From an uncultured Porphyromonadaceae bacterium (GTDB lineage: Bacteria > Bacteroidota > Bacteroidia > Bacteroidales > Muribaculaceae), in contig URLF01000012.1 of NCBI GenBank assembly GCA_900548705.1, positions 1 through 39,606 on the forward strand: a DNA stretch of 39,606 nt, read 5' to 3'. Positions within the stretch are counted from its first letter, which is position 1. The number at the start of each line of letters is the position of its first letter. This document shows positions 9,501-18,411 of the stretch, in pieces. The translations under genes and the position numbers were made by a program. The notes below the pieces were generated by a model. The model was not told the origin of the DNA. It saw nothing but the letters and a program-made list of their open reading frames with translations, and ran no database searches.

Positions 9501-10936
9501 TCCACCTCGACAATATGGAGGTCAACACTTCGAGTCCCTGCAATCTCACCGCCTCCGACATCATTGCTCCCGCCTCGGTGAACCCCGACGAGGAGTTTGT
9601 CGTGAGCTTCACGGTCTCCAATACCGGCGACGCGGCTATTGACGGCGCGAAAGCCCTCCTGCTGCGTGACGGAGAGACGGTTGCGGAGAAATCCCTTACA
9701 ACCCTGCAGTCAGGCACACGTCGGACTGTGACATTCACCGAGAAACTCGGTGTGGTGGCTCCCGACGAGGTTGTGTATGTATGCAAGGTAGAAGCCCCCG
9801 GCGATCTCATCGCTTCGGATGATGAGACTCCCGGGGCGGCTGTGAAGGTGCGCCATAACGGTAATCCTGCCGTAAGCGGTCTGACCGCCACCTCCGGCGA
9901 CGGTGTGATAACCCTCGCCTGGGGCGCTCCCGACATGTCTCAGGCTGCTCCCGAGGCATCCACCGAGAATTTCGAGAAGGCCACCGCCTGGAAATCGGAG
10001 GTCAGCGGATGGAAATTCCTTGATCTTGACCGTGCTACCATCGGTGGCATAGGCAAGAAGCAGCTTCCGGTAAGCGGACAGCAGTCATTCTTCACCATTG
10101 ACGACAATCATTCGGAATTGAATTACACCAATGACGGAGACCGCTTCAAGGCTCATTCCGGTCATAAGTGCCTGTGGTCGATGTACTCGATGCGCGGCAA
10201 CACATATGTGCAGAGTGACGACTGGGCAATCTCTCCCGAACTTTACGGAGGACCGCAGACTGTCTCGCTTTGGGCATCGAGCTTCAAGTCGGATGCCGGT
10301 CAGCCCCAGTATCTTGAGACATTCGAGGTGCTGGCTTCCTCGGCCGGAACCGAACCTGCTGATTTCGTGTCGGTAGGCCGTGTGGACGCTGTCCCGGCCC
10401 AATGGACCAGATATGACTTCTATCTCCCCGAAGGCACAACCCATATGGCCATCCATGGCGACTCTTATGACAAGTATATCCTGATGATTGACGATGTGGA
10501 GATGATTCTTGCCGGAGGTGAACCCCGCCAGCTCTCACTGACCGGCTACAACATCTACCGCGACGGAGTGCGGCTCAATGCCGAACCTTTGGCCGCGACC
10601 ACATACGCCGATACCGATGTGGTTCCTGACAAGACCTACCGTTACAGGGTGACCGCCCTTTATGGTACAGCCGGGGAATCAGTCGGCAGTGATGAGGTGG
10701 AAGGTGCGCTTTCCAGCTCCCTCGCCGGAGTTGAGGATGGCGCTTCCGTCGAGGTCTTTGCCCGTGACGGCCAGATTGTAATCCGTGGCGCGGAAGGTAA
10801 GACTGCAACCATCTCGTCGGCAGACGGAAAGGTCGTGGCATCAACCGTGGTCGCAAACGAGTCCCGTGTGACCGTGTTGCCCGGAATTTACCTCGTGACC
10901 GTCGGCCACCAGACATTCAAAGTGCTGAACCGATAA
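6593..10936 (+). CDS. Large secreted FN3 / cleaved-adhesin-like surface protein with sorting-tail-like C-terminus
   Basis: A 1447-residue protein with a Sec signal peptide (MKRFTLRTSLAGAM...CAADG). After an N-terminal propeller-like region (about 30-250), several fibronectin type III-like repeats follow, interrupted by MAM-like or choice-of-anchor J modules near residues 470-600 and 815-985. A module near 1115-1305 resembles the cleaved-adhesin domain of gingipain-type haemagglutinins (residues around WAISPELYGG). The last 70 residues, ending GIYLVTVGHQTFKVLNR, look like a type IX sorting or cell-surface tail. No catalytic motif was found, so adhesion or glycan binding at the surface is the best guess. 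It is transcribed alone, ends at a strong terminator, and is divergent from the TPR-LuxR regulator. Confidence 0.78.
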   Translation: MKRFTLRTSLAGAMVAAASAVSLCAADGVPFFNACVSDPPQSAGMYRFSTGEYAPEQIKRNIYASGGGIADDNYYYGVRYEMIGGLPVIECASYSLRTWGVEDLFSNCKITNVATDLAYYAPKDEAYGCFFNETGTGYVFGKCRLSQFSCDKIADLETAFAAMDFDAEGTLYAIDWQGRLNIVDTATGAQTLVGDTGKTTELITGGAIDRKTGTFYFSVKTSQESALYAVNLTTAEATKVYDLENGEQLGGMYFPETYDNAAPAASGNPSVSFNGTALAGTVRFRAPQKTVGGDILSGAVTYHIEANGEEVATGSASYSDGYINANVTLDTPGKYCFSLYFSNEAGRGPRSKASQYVGPDIPRSPASPRLTYKDGTVKLFWTAAGSTGVNGGNIDRTGMYYKITRMPDGEVFTAEASGWSQQLDMPATRTTYYYEIKTVAGGLESEGALTPEFSLGPVVPPFTEDFPALTSTIGWKWLNNDSYVDDNYSVSSGMRLVTMGVPEEGAFLVTPPMVLSAGAKYDISIALKRGNTRYNEEFSLVAGTAPTAEGLGEITIIDATPLEADDFTTFTGTLQPTAFGTYYIALRGTSPDGRMLYMKSFDISKGVVAGAPGEVTELTAEADMTGAKKVTVRFKAPTVNLEGGELAELTSAELLRDNQPVKTITEGVAPGAELLIVDDTEPSVGYHIYTVVCHNSAGNGVPVSVKVWVGFNVPEPVEWVKVLETSTPGTVDVSWAPATMDIDGKPLGDTPVTYTVYDRSGEIVKAGLQETSFTIRAVEPLSPQSWVQYRVGAVSEGGMSELAKSILVPVGKPDSAPWLESWANKETSHLIGSTQNCVGDTWMVVGGFSYNGRDIEPQDNDGGMMGMENTVPDETISLFTGKIDLSTLSAPALSFWVYNYIGDNGKDNANELAVKIWGDNDEEFMPLQTIVIGETGPARQWNKVIVPLTGYDGQTVRLRLEATVITAIYIHLDNMEVNTSSPCNLTASDIIAPASVNPDEEFVVSFTVSNTGDAAIDGAKALLLRDGETVAEKSLTTLQSGTRRTVTFTEKLGVVAPDEVVYVCKVEAPGDLIASDDETPGAAVKVRHNGNPAVSGLTATSGDGVITLAWGAPDMSQAAPEASTENFEKATAWKSEVSGWKFLDLDRATIGGIGKKQLPVSGQQSFFTIDDNHSELNYTNDGDRFKAHSGHKCLWSMYSMRGNTYVQSDDWAISPELYGGPQTVSLWASSFKSDAGQPQYLETFEVLASSAGTEPADFVSVGRVDAVPAQWTRYDFYLPEGTTHMAIHGDSYDKYILMIDDVEMILAGGEPRQLSLTGYNIYRDGVRLNAEPLAATTYADTDVVPDKTYRYRVTALYGTAGESVGSDEVEGALSSSLAGVEDGASVEVFARDGQIVIRGAEGKTATISSADGKVVASTVVANESRVTVLPGIYLVTVGHQTFKVLNR

Positions 10937-10956
10937 TAGGGTTCGCCTGACATCAG

Positions 10957-11000
10957 GGTCGGTGTGTCAACAATGATGAATTTTGACACACCGACCTTTT
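10957..11000 (+). terminator. Intrinsic terminator of the secreted FN3 protein gene
   Basis: A perfect 14-bp stem (arms 10957-10970 and 10983-10996) with a 12-nt loop, followed by TTTT, lies 20 bases after the stop codon. Confidence 0.85.
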
Positions 11001-11069
11001 CATTCATATATCTTCCATAGTACGCATATTCCATAATCAGTAATATATTTTGGTGTGTTGGCCTTTTAG

Positions 11070-11100
11070 TTGGCGGACAAATGGAATTTCGTTAAATTTG
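11070..11100 (+). promoter_or_regulatory. Promoter of the esterase gene
   Basis: TTG at 11070-11072, a 20-base spacer, then TAAATTTG at 11093-11100 match the Bacteroidota -33/-7 pattern. The leader to the ATG at 11130 is about 23 nt. Confidence 0.6.
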
Positions 11101-11129
11101 CAGATAGATAAACCATAAATGACAATATC

Positions 11130-12119
11130 ATGAAATTATCAGATCCGATGAGAATTGGTCTGCTCCCGCTTGCGGGGGCGATGTTTATATGGGGCTGTTC
11201 ACAGTCCGGCAAGACTGCTCCTGTTCCGGAAGTTGATGAAAACCTCCCGGCGTTGCAGACAGCCTCGGCAGGTAACATTGACCGACATTATATCTATTCG
11301 CCGGAGATGGGTGACACCATCACTGTCGATGTCTGGACTCCGGAAGGCTACCCCGCCGAGGATGGTCATCGCTACCCGGTCATTTACATGCATGACGGGC
11401 AGAACCTGTTTGATGCCGCCATCACATGGAACAAGCAGGCATGGGAGATGGACTCCGTGACCTCCGCGCTGATTGAAAAGGGTGAAATCGAGGCTCCCGT
11501 GATTGTCGGCGTCCATAGTGTGGCCGAGACCCGTAAGTGTGACCTCATGCCGGAGAATGTCAAAAATTATATCAAGGGTACTCCCGACTCCACCCTCCGT
11601 CATTTCCTTGAGGAAACACCAATCAGGGGTAATGCCTACGCGGCCTTCCTGGTCAAGACTCTCCGCCCGGCTATGGATTCCATATACCGGCTGACCGCCA
11701 ATCCTGATTCCACATTCCTTATGGGGTCAAGCATGGGCGGACTGATGTCGATTTACGCTATGTCGGAATATCCTTCGGTTTTCGGCGCAGCCGCCTGCCT
11801 GTCGACCCATTGGGTAGGCACTCTCGACGGCGACCCGACCTTCTCCGACGCAATGTATGATTACCTTGCGGAGAATATGCCACGCGATGGGCGTCATCGC
11901 CTGTATCTCGACCACGGCACCACCTCCATCGACAGCCTTTACGGACCGTCAAACGAACGAGTGGTAAAACTGGTGGAGTCGATGGGTTACAGCCTGCGTC
12001 CGGGGGATGACGGAAGCAAACCGACGCTCGACAATTATGTCGATGAAGGCGCGGGACATGAGGAGCGTTTCTGGGCGGCGCGTGTGGCGCGTCCCTTGAG
12101 ATTCCTCCTCGGCAAATAA
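11130..12119 (+). CDS. Alpha/beta-hydrolase lipoprotein, putative esterase (esterase D / feruloyl-esterase-like)
   Basis: A 329-residue exported protein with a lipobox Cys at residue 23 (FIWGC). The alpha/beta-hydrolase nucleophile elbow is GSSMGG with Ser201. Probable partners are Asp261 (LYLDHGT) and His310 (EGAGHEERFW), so the catalytic triad is complete. The family, related to esterase D and feruloyl esterases, cleaves small ester groups, often from plant cell-wall glycans or siderophores. It is transcribed alone from its own promoter and ends at a strong terminator, but lies just upstream of a GH31 glycosidase unit, so removal of acyl groups from glycans is plausible. Length and active site look intact; the substrate is not known. 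Confidence 0.82.
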   Translation: MKLSDPMRIGLLPLAGAMFIWGCSQSGKTAPVPEVDENLPALQTASAGNIDRHYIYSPEMGDTITVDVWTPEGYPAEDGHRYPVIYMHDGQNLFDAAITWNKQAWEMDSVTSALIEKGEIEAPVIVGVHSVAETRKCDLMPENVKNYIKGTPDSTLRHFLEETPIRGNAYAAFLVKTLRPAMDSIYRLTANPDSTFLMGSSMGGLMSIYAMSEYPSVFGAAACLSTHWVGTLDGDPTFSDAMYDYLAENMPRDGRHRLYLDHGTTSIDSLYGPSNERVVKLVESMGYSLRPGDDGSKPTLDNYVDEGAGHEERFWAARVARPLRFLLGK

Positions 12120-12136
12120 GAGATAACACCATCCGA

Positions 12137-12184
12137 ATATAGCCGTCGTAGAGCAGAAACAGGTCTACGACGGCTATATATATT
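12137..12184 (+). terminator. Intrinsic terminator of the esterase gene
   Basis: A perfect 16-bp stem (12137-12152 with 12164-12179, 11-nt loop) lies 17 bases after the stop codon. An outer CCATCC/GGATGG pairing extends it. It is followed by an AT-rich tract and could act in both directions. Confidence 0.75.
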
Positions 12185-12261
12185 TGGATGGTTATAACAA
12201 TCAACTAATTGGTTATCAGGATAGAGTGGCTATATAACCACTACTTTTTAAGTATCTGCTA

Positions 12262-12293
12262 TTGACTGGGGGCTTTCGGAATGCCTAACTTTG
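12262..12293 (+). promoter_or_regulatory. Promoter of the GH31-SusE/F-like unit
   Basis: TTG at 12262-12264, a 21-base spacer and TAACTTTG at 12286-12293. The predicted start near 12300 gives a leader of about 76 nt before the ATG at 12376. The upstream in-frame ATG at 12322 does not give a signal peptide at its N-terminus. Confidence 0.6.
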
Positions 12294-12375
12294 CGTCACA
12301 ACTCAACGGAGTCAGGCGCGAATGCTGACCCTAACGAATCTAATCACCATTTACAGATACAGACGCAACACAGCG

Positions 12376-14985
12376 ATGAAAAAATCACAAATCCTTAAAA
12401 ATGTCCTGAGAGGGGCGATGGTTCCTCTCTCTTTATCAGTGGCAACCGCCATACAGGCTGCCGGGCCGGTGGCCAATCCGGAGGCGGTGGTCGTAGTGGG
12501 GAATGCACGTTTCACAGTGCTTACCCCGGAGATGATTCGAATCGAATACAGTGACAAGGGGAAGTTTGAAGACCGCGCCACATTCGCCATCCAGAACCGA
12601 GACCTGGAGTCAGTGCCCGCTTTCAAGAAATCGGAGGATGGGGAATTTCTATACATAACCACAGACCGTCTTTCGCTCAAATACCGTAAGGGCACCGACC
12701 CGCGCACTGTCCCCGCCTCTCCGGCAAACCTGACGGTGACGATGAACCATAACGGACAGCCCGTGACCTGGTATCCCGGGAAGCCTGACCCTCTCAACCT
12801 CAAGGGCACTTGCCGCACTCTCGACGGCAGCAACGGCGACAACAAGCGGAGCGAGATGGAGGATGGAATCATCTCCCGCTCCGGGTGGGCTGTGATCGAT
12901 GACTCCTGGACAGCCGCCCGCGCTGACGGAAGCCGCTCTTTCCCCCTGGAGGAGAATGGAGTTACGGCCTATCCCTGGTGGGGAGAGCGTCAGGATACAC
13001 ACGCCATGGACACATATTTCCTCGGTTACGGCTCTGATTACAAGAAGGCCATCTATGACTTCACCAAGGTTGCCGGGAAGATACCTCTGCCGCCGGATTA
13101 TGTCTTCGGCTACTGGTACAGCAAGTATGCCTCCTATTCGGCCGACGATTACCGCCAGATTATGACCGACCTGGCCGACAACGGGATTCCTGCCGACGTG
13201 ATGATTCTCGATATGGACTGGCACTGGAACGGAGACCCCGCCAGTGGGTCAGCCGGAATCGGGGGATGGACCGGATGGTCATGGAACACCAACCTCATCC
13301 CTGAGCCGAAAAAACTGCTGAAAGAGATACATGACCGCAATTTCAAGATTGCCCTAAACCTTCATCCGGCCGACGGCATAAACTCGGTTGAATCGCCGGG
13401 CTACTACAACGCCATGAAGGGTGACCTCAACGGCAAATATGACAATAACGGCACCATCGGCTGGAACCTCGATTTCCCCGATTTCACCAATTCCTTCTTC
13501 AACCGTGTCATCCGTGACCATGAAAGTGAAGGTGTTGATTTCTGGTGGCTTGATTGGCAGCAGTATCTGACCAGTCCCTACACCCAGGGGCTGGGGGAGA
13601 CCTTCTGGTGCAACTATGTGTTCTTCAACGATATGGCCAAGAACCGTCCTGACCGCCGTCCGGTGATATTCCACAGATGGGGCGGACTGGGCAGTCACCG
13701 CTACCAGCTCGGTTTCTCCGGGGATGCGCTCATCAACTTCCCGACTCTCGCTTTCCAGCCATACTTCACAGCGACAGCCTCGAATGTCGGATATGCTTTC
13801 TGGGGTCATGACCTGGGAGGGCACGCGTTCACCGACGAGCAGACGGTCAACGACCCGGAACTTGTGCTGCGATGGATTCAGTTCGGCGTGTTCACCCCGA
13901 TTTTCCGCACCCACGCCACGAAGGATGACCGCATAGAGCGCCGCATATGGAAGTTCGCCAACTTCCCCGAGATGCTTGATGCCGTCAAGCTGCGCTACGC
14001 TCTCTTCCCCTATCTCTACACGATGGCCCGCAAGACCTATGACACCGGTCTGGGTATGTGTCGTCCCCTTTATTACGAGTATCCCGACCAGGAGGAGGCT
14101 TACACCTATGAGGGGGAATATTTCTTCGGCGACGACATACTTGTGGCCCCTGTGACCGAGCCTGCCGCCGACGGCAAGACAGCTGTCAAGGAAATCTGGT
14201 TCCCGGAGGGGAACTGGTGGAGCGTCTCGACCAACGAGCTGATTGAGGGTCCATGTGTGAAGCGTATGGCTTTCACCTCCGGACAGATTCCCTATTTCTT
14301 CCGTGAGGGAGCCATGATTCCCTACAATCCTCCGACAGTGAAGAATGTCACCGAACGACCGGCCGAGATGATTCTCAATGTGGTGGCCGGAGCGGAGGGC
14401 GCAGGTTCACTTTATGAGGATGCCGGCGACAACAGCGACTACGCGACGGTCTATGCCACCACACCTTTCAGCCATACAGTGGCGGGTGCGACAGAGACTT
14501 ATATGATTTCTCCGCGTGAGGGGAGTTATCCCGGCGCGGTCGCCGACCGCCAGTGGACTCTCCGCATCCATAACGCCACACTTCCCAAGTCGGTGAAAAT
14601 CAACGGGGTCGAGAACAGGGCCAACTCCTGGAGCTATGATGCCGGAAAGCGATGCCTGACAGTGACACTGCCAAAGAGCGCATGCTCGCAGGCCAACCGT
14701 GTGGAGGTGACTTATAGCGGTGAGGTCACAGCCCTGGAGAATGTTACGGTTCCCGGTTGCTCCATAGATTATGACCGCGCAAACGATACCCTTACCGCCT
14801 CTTTGGGGAATGTCCGCAGGAAGGTGAGCCTGTCGGTATGCGATATGGCCGGCATGGAGTTTGTCAGCAAGAGTTACGACGATGTGGCCGGTTTCTCGGA
14901 GAACCTCGCGGCCCTCGCTCCGGCCATGTATCTTTGCCTGGTGAAGGCTGACGGAGACACCACAGTAAAGAAATTCAGAAAATAA
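12376..14985 (+). CDS. Secreted GH31 family glycosidase (alpha-glucosidase-like)
   Basis: About 869 residues from the ATG at 12376, which gives a proper signal peptide (MKKSQILKNVLRG...AIQAAG); a start 54 bases upstream would put a polar extension before it. After an N-terminal beta domain, the GH31 barrel shows the nucleophile region DFWWLDWQQY (Asp about 393) and the acid/base region HRWGGLG...FSGD (Asp about 450). A C-terminal beta domain follows, then a short tail ending in VKKFRK that resembles a sorting region. GH31 enzymes cleave alpha-linked glucose or xylose from oligosaccharides with retention. It is followed after five bases by a SusE/F-like binding protein, so the two probably work together on an alpha-glucan. 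The exact linkage is not predictable. Confidence 0.88.
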   Translation: MKKSQILKNVLRGAMVPLSLSVATAIQAAGPVANPEAVVVVGNARFTVLTPEMIRIEYSDKGKFEDRATFAIQNRDLESVPAFKKSEDGEFLYITTDRLSLKYRKGTDPRTVPASPANLTVTMNHNGQPVTWYPGKPDPLNLKGTCRTLDGSNGDNKRSEMEDGIISRSGWAVIDDSWTAARADGSRSFPLEENGVTAYPWWGERQDTHAMDTYFLGYGSDYKKAIYDFTKVAGKIPLPPDYVFGYWYSKYASYSADDYRQIMTDLADNGIPADVMILDMDWHWNGDPASGSAGIGGWTGWSWNTNLIPEPKKLLKEIHDRNFKIALNLHPADGINSVESPGYYNAMKGDLNGKYDNNGTIGWNLDFPDFTNSFFNRVIRDHESEGVDFWWLDWQQYLTSPYTQGLGETFWCNYVFFNDMAKNRPDRRPVIFHRWGGLGSHRYQLGFSGDALINFPTLAFQPYFTATASNVGYAFWGHDLGGHAFTDEQTVNDPELVLRWIQFGVFTPIFRTHATKDDRIERRIWKFANFPEMLDAVKLRYALFPYLYTMARKTYDTGLGMCRPLYYEYPDQEEAYTYEGEYFFGDDILVAPVTEPAADGKTAVKEIWFPEGNWWSVSTNELIEGPCVKRMAFTSGQIPYFFREGAMIPYNPPTVKNVTERPAEMILNVVAGAEGAGSLYEDAGDNSDYATVYATTPFSHTVAGATETYMISPREGSYPGAVADRQWTLRIHNATLPKSVKINGVENRANSWSYDAGKRCLTVTLPKSACSQANRVEVTYSGEVTALENVTVPGCSIDYDRANDTLTASLGNVRRKVSLSVCDMAGMEFVSKSYDDVAGFSENLAALAPAMYLCLVKADGDTTVKKFRK

Positions 14986-14990
14986 GCCTT

Positions 14991-16322
14991 ATGAACATCA
15001 GAAAAATAACAGGCTGTTTCCTCCTGCTCCTCTGTGTTACGGGGGCAAAGGGTGGCGACATGTCAAACTCGATAGAATACACCCAGCTTTACCTCATTGG
15101 AGACGCCACACCCGCGTCGTGGGATATGGGGAAGGCCGAGGAATTTTCCCGAATCGGTTACGGAGTCTTCGAGTGGACCGGTCAGCTTGAGGCCGGAAAG
15201 GAGTTCAAGTTCATGAACACCCGCGAGGCGTGGCACAAGCATATTGTCGCCACCTCCGGCGGTGTGGAGGTCACCACAGGAGCGACAGTGCCGTTGGCTT
15301 TTTACGCCGACTGGGCGCTCGACGGGTCGAAGGACTGCAAGATGCGTGTGGCGCAGAGCGGCACATATACCCTGACCGTGGACTTGAATTCAATGAGGAT
15401 GTCGCTGTCACATCCCGTCCAGGATAGCCGGTGGCCCTCGGCGTTCTATGTCACAGGAAGTGCCAACGGCGGAAATGTCGAGGCCTTGCGTGACATGGGT
15501 GTGGAATTCAAGGGTACGTTCCATCTCCTCCCCGGATTCCTTAAACTGGTCGATACCCCCACGGTGGGGGAAAACACCACCAGCTGGCTCCCCCGCTATC
15601 CCGAGGTTGACCTGACTTTCGGAGGAGGGTATCTCTCACCGCTTTTCCCCTCGACGGACAACAGCGCGAAGGGCTGGAGCGTGATGGTTGAGGGGGACTA
15701 CGCGGTCTATCTCGACAAGAACAGCAAGAGCTATCAGGCCCGCAGACTGACCCCTTACACCGAACTGATTTTGGTCGGAGGATGCTGTGAGCGTTCATGG
15801 AACTACTGGGATGAAAGCAACTGCCGTTTCCTCCCGGACGAGGATGACCCCTTCGTGATGGTCTGGGAAGGTGAGCTGAGAATAGGCTGGGACAGGAAGA
15901 CCAATGCCGACGGGTCGGTGACGATGCCTGACGAGCCTGCCAAGTTCAAGATTCTTACCGCCCGCGATTGGTTTCGCGACACATTCCATCCCTACACCGC
16001 CGACGCTCCCGCCGTCGGAGAGAGCGATGCCCGCATCTCTGGGGGTGATGACCTGAAATGGACCATCTCCAAGGATGGGTTTTACAGGCTCGAACTCGAT
16101 ATCCGTACCGAAGTGCTGACCGGCACATACCTCGGAGAGGATTCCCCCGCGATGTCTGTCGCTCCCGACAACACAGCCGCCATTGTGGCGATTGATACAG
16201 ACCGGGCAGAGGGAGAGACCCTGTATTACAATCTTCAGGGAATGAGAATCGAATCCCCCGTGGCCGGGGAGGTCTGCATCCGTCTCTGTGACGGCAGGGC
16301 TTCCAAAGTGGTGTCACGATGA
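14991..16322 (+). CDS. Secreted SusE/SusF-like carbohydrate-binding protein
   Basis: A 443-residue exported protein with signal peptide MNIRKITGCFLLLLCVTGA. At least two, probably three, modules repeat the pattern of SusE/F starch-binding domains: a strand such as QLYLIGDATPASW, later VFEWTGQL and KEFKFMN, with conserved Trp and aromatic residues (also near 245-300, ELILVGGCCERSWNYWDES). No lipobox is evident, unlike classic SusE/F lipoproteins. The C-terminus (YYNLQGMRIESP...ASKVVSR) resembles sorting tails of secreted Bacteroidales proteins. It sits five bases after the GH31 gene and is surely co-transcribed, so it may hold the alpha-glucan substrate for that enzyme. No SusC/D pair lies next to it. 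Confidence 0.72.
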   Translation: MNIRKITGCFLLLLCVTGAKGGDMSNSIEYTQLYLIGDATPASWDMGKAEEFSRIGYGVFEWTGQLEAGKEFKFMNTREAWHKHIVATSGGVEVTTGATVPLAFYADWALDGSKDCKMRVAQSGTYTLTVDLNSMRMSLSHPVQDSRWPSAFYVTGSANGGNVEALRDMGVEFKGTFHLLPGFLKLVDTPTVGENTTSWLPRYPEVDLTFGGGYLSPLFPSTDNSAKGWSVMVEGDYAVYLDKNSKSYQARRLTPYTELILVGGCCERSWNYWDESNCRFLPDEDDPFVMVWEGELRIGWDRKTNADGSVTMPDEPAKFKILTARDWFRDTFHPYTADAPAVGESDARISGGDDLKWTISKDGFYRLELDIRTEVLTGTYLGEDSPAMSVAPDNTAAIVAIDTDRAEGETLYYNLQGMRIESPVAGEVCIRLCDGRASKVVSR

Positions 16323-16361
16323 GCAATTATTGATATATTAAAGTACCGACCATAGATTATG

Positions 16362-16456
16362 GGAACGGGACAAGGCCTCAGTATAACGGGTTGACACTCT
16401 GGGTTAAATGCAATTTGTTATACATCGTCGCCAAGTCCCGTTCCTTTGATTTTTTG
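16362..16456 (+). terminator. Structured 3' region / terminator after the SusE/F-like gene
   Basis: An outer 10-bp perfect helix (16362-16371 with 16435-16444) encloses an inner 7-bp helix (16381-16387 with 16417-16423). TTTGATTTTTTG follows. The loop is longer than in a simple terminator, so it may be a structured RNA element with a terminator end. The remaining gap to 16614 holds a -7-like TAATTTTG at 16486-16493 without a good -33 partner, possibly the promoter of the MATE gene. Confidence 0.5.
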
Positions 16457-16613
16457 TAATCTCGCCGGAATTACGTAATTTTGTATGCCGATTCCAAGCA
16501 GCGTTTTGTAATCCTCATCGGAGGGCATTGTTGATTGCCGGATAAGATGACTGGGTAAAACCTCGATTCTGTTCGGCGATATTTATGTTCAATCCTTATT
16601 AGTATTACTCTAT

Positions 16614-17984
16614 ATGAAACGTGACGCTATTGATTTGGGAAAGGCAGAAATCCCCGTATTGTTCAGGAAATACCTTTTGCCGACATTGTTCGGTATGCTG
16701 TCGTTGTGCGCGGTGACGGCGACTGACGGCATATTTGTCGGACGCGGCATCGGCAGTGACGCGCTGGCGGCGGTCAACATCTGTATCGCGCCGACTATGG
16801 TGATGATGGGTATCGGCCTGATGCTCGGTGTGGGGGCATCGGTCTGCGCGTCGATACATCTGGCCAACGACAACGTGAAGGCTGCCCGGCTCAACATCAC
16901 CCAGGCGATGGGGGTGGCCACCATTGTCGTGCTGTTGTTCATCGCCTCGACCCTCTCGTTCCCTGACACCACAGGGCGTCTGCTTGGGAGTTCGGAGCAG
17001 CTTATGCCATTGGTCAGGGAATATATGCCGTGGATATTCGTGACATGCCTTTTTCAGATATGGTGTGCGATCGGACTGTTTGTGGTGCGTCTCGACGGGT
17101 CGCCGGGCTATGCCATGTGGTGTAACGTCATTCCCGGGATAATGAACATCCTGCTCGATTACCTTTTCATCTTCCCTCTCGACATGGGGCTGAAAGGAGC
17201 TGCCCTGGCCACTTGCATCAGTTGTTTCGTGGGAGGAATGATGGTGCTGGGTTATCTCGGGGTGTTGGCGGCGACTTTACGCCTCATCAGGATAAAACTC
17301 AGCGTCAAAAGCCTGCGGCTGACCCTGCGCAACATCGGATACCAGTGTAAGATTGGCATCTCCGCTCTGCTCGGGGAGGCCACTATGGGAGTGCTGATGC
17401 TGATGGGCAACCTGATGTTCATGCGGTATATGGGGGAAGACGGAGTGGGAGCTTTCAGCATCGCCTGTTATTACTGCCCATTCGTGTTTATGATCGGCAA
17501 CGCGATAGCTCAGTCCGCCCAGCCTATCATCAGCTATAACTACGGACTCGGCGACCGCCTCAGGGTGGCGGCCACGGAACGTCTTGCGATTCTCTGTGCC
17601 ATCGCTTGCGGAGTAGTGGTGACAGCGGCATTCACCATCTTCTCGGCATCGATGGTCGGCTTGTTTCTTGACGGGGCATCTCCGGCCGCAGGGATAGCGA
17701 CAGCCGGATTCCCGGTTTTCTCAACAGCGTTTGTCTTTTATATCTTCAACCTGACGGCCATCGGATATTTCCAGAGTATCGAGAATGCGATTCCTTCGGT
17801 GGTTTTCGCCTTGCTGAGAGGATGTGTCTTCCTGGTGCCTTCATTCATCGTCATGCCGTTGCTGCTGGGCGACAATGGCATCTGGCTCTCGCTGACTGTG
17901 TCCGAGATATTGACCTCTATGTCGATAATCGGGTATTACCTCTATCAGCGCCGACATCCCCGTCAGGTGGTCTCCTCACGGTGA
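16614..17984 (+). CDS. MATE-family multidrug/metabolite exporter
   Basis: A 456-residue integral membrane protein with about 12 hydrophobic helices in two repeated halves, the layout of MATE (multi-antimicrobial extrusion) carriers. Typical features are the N-terminal LFRKYLLPTLFGML segment, GxGxM/GVGAS-type turns near residues 60-80, and QPIISYNYG in the second half (around residue 303). Such carriers export cationic drugs, dyes or metabolites in exchange for sodium ions or protons. It lies alone, with a gap of about 290 bases upstream, and is the last clear backbone gene before the accessory island. No frameshift or missing helix was noticed. The substrate cannot be inferred. Confidence 0.88.
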   Translation: MKRDAIDLGKAEIPVLFRKYLLPTLFGMLSLCAVTATDGIFVGRGIGSDALAAVNICIAPTMVMMGIGLMLGVGASVCASIHLANDNVKAARLNITQAMGVATIVVLLFIASTLSFPDTTGRLLGSSEQLMPLVREYMPWIFVTCLFQIWCAIGLFVVRLDGSPGYAMWCNVIPGIMNILLDYLFIFPLDMGLKGAALATCISCFVGGMMVLGYLGVLAATLRLIRIKLSVKSLRLTLRNIGYQCKIGISALLGEATMGVLMLMGNLMFMRYMGEDGVGAFSIACYYCPFVFMIGNAIAQSAQPIISYNYGLGDRLRVAATERLAILCAIACGVVVTAAFTIFSASMVGLFLDGASPAAGIATAGFPVFSTAFVFYIFNLTAIGYFQSIENAIPSVVFALLRGCVFLVPSFIVMPLLLGDNGIWLSLTVSEILTSMSIIGYYLYQRRHPRQVVSSR

Positions 17985-18211
17985 TACGGGAGGAGGAAAG
18001 CTATGACTGCGGTGACCAGGATCATGATGACCGTGTTGCCGGTTATCTCTTTCATGGCGACGATGGTTGCCTGGACTGTCACCTTCCCTTTCATCGCGAG
18101 GGTCGAGAACTGCTGCGCCTCACATGACCTTTTGCCGGTTGACCTCCCCACAAGCATGTCCCGGGCATAGGTTTCAGAGGCGAATATTCTGCGCCGAGTG
18201 GGGATTGCGGT

Positions 18212-18249
18212 AAAAAGAAAAACCTCTGAAAATCATTGATTTTCAGAGG
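18212..18249 (-). terminator. Intrinsic terminator of the candidate ncRNA
   Basis: A perfect 13-bp inverted repeat around one central base (18223-18249) is followed on the minus strand by TTTTTCTTTTT. On the plus strand there is no T-run, so it works for leftward transcription. Confidence 0.8.
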
Positions 18250-18406
18250 AATTCGTCGGTCTGATAGACCCTTTAGTGACCCCGGAGATTTCGGGGTTAT
18301 TTCTTTATATGCACTGATTTGCAGAGGCTTAGTAGATTAGTAGAGGAACGACTCACTAATGCCTCATTCTGCGATTTCAATGTTCTTCTCCGAAATAATA
18401 TTTCGG
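18212..18406 (-). ncRNA. Candidate non-coding RNA with its own promoter and terminator
   Basis: A promoter (see 18412-18441) should start a minus-strand transcript near 18406, exactly at a palindrome of two 8-nt arms (18390-18406). Downstream hairpins include GCCTC/GAGGC enclosing ATTAGTGAG/CTCtACTAAT, ACCCCG/CGGGGT (18279-18297) and GGTCT/AGACC. The transcript ends with a perfect 13-bp stem (18223-18249) followed by TTTTTCTTTTT. The unit is about 195 nt and has no convincing open reading frame. I do not recognise it as 6S, SRP, tmRNA or RNase P RNA. It lies just beyond the AbiH gene, at the edge of the island. Confidence 0.55.
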
Positions 18407-18411
18407 TGTTG

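Noticed and set aside
17963..18157. A 64-codon minus-strand frame with a hydrophobic stretch, overlapping the MATE gene end
   Set aside because: It overlaps a well-supported gene on the other strand and lies beyond the ncRNA terminator; no recognisable family.
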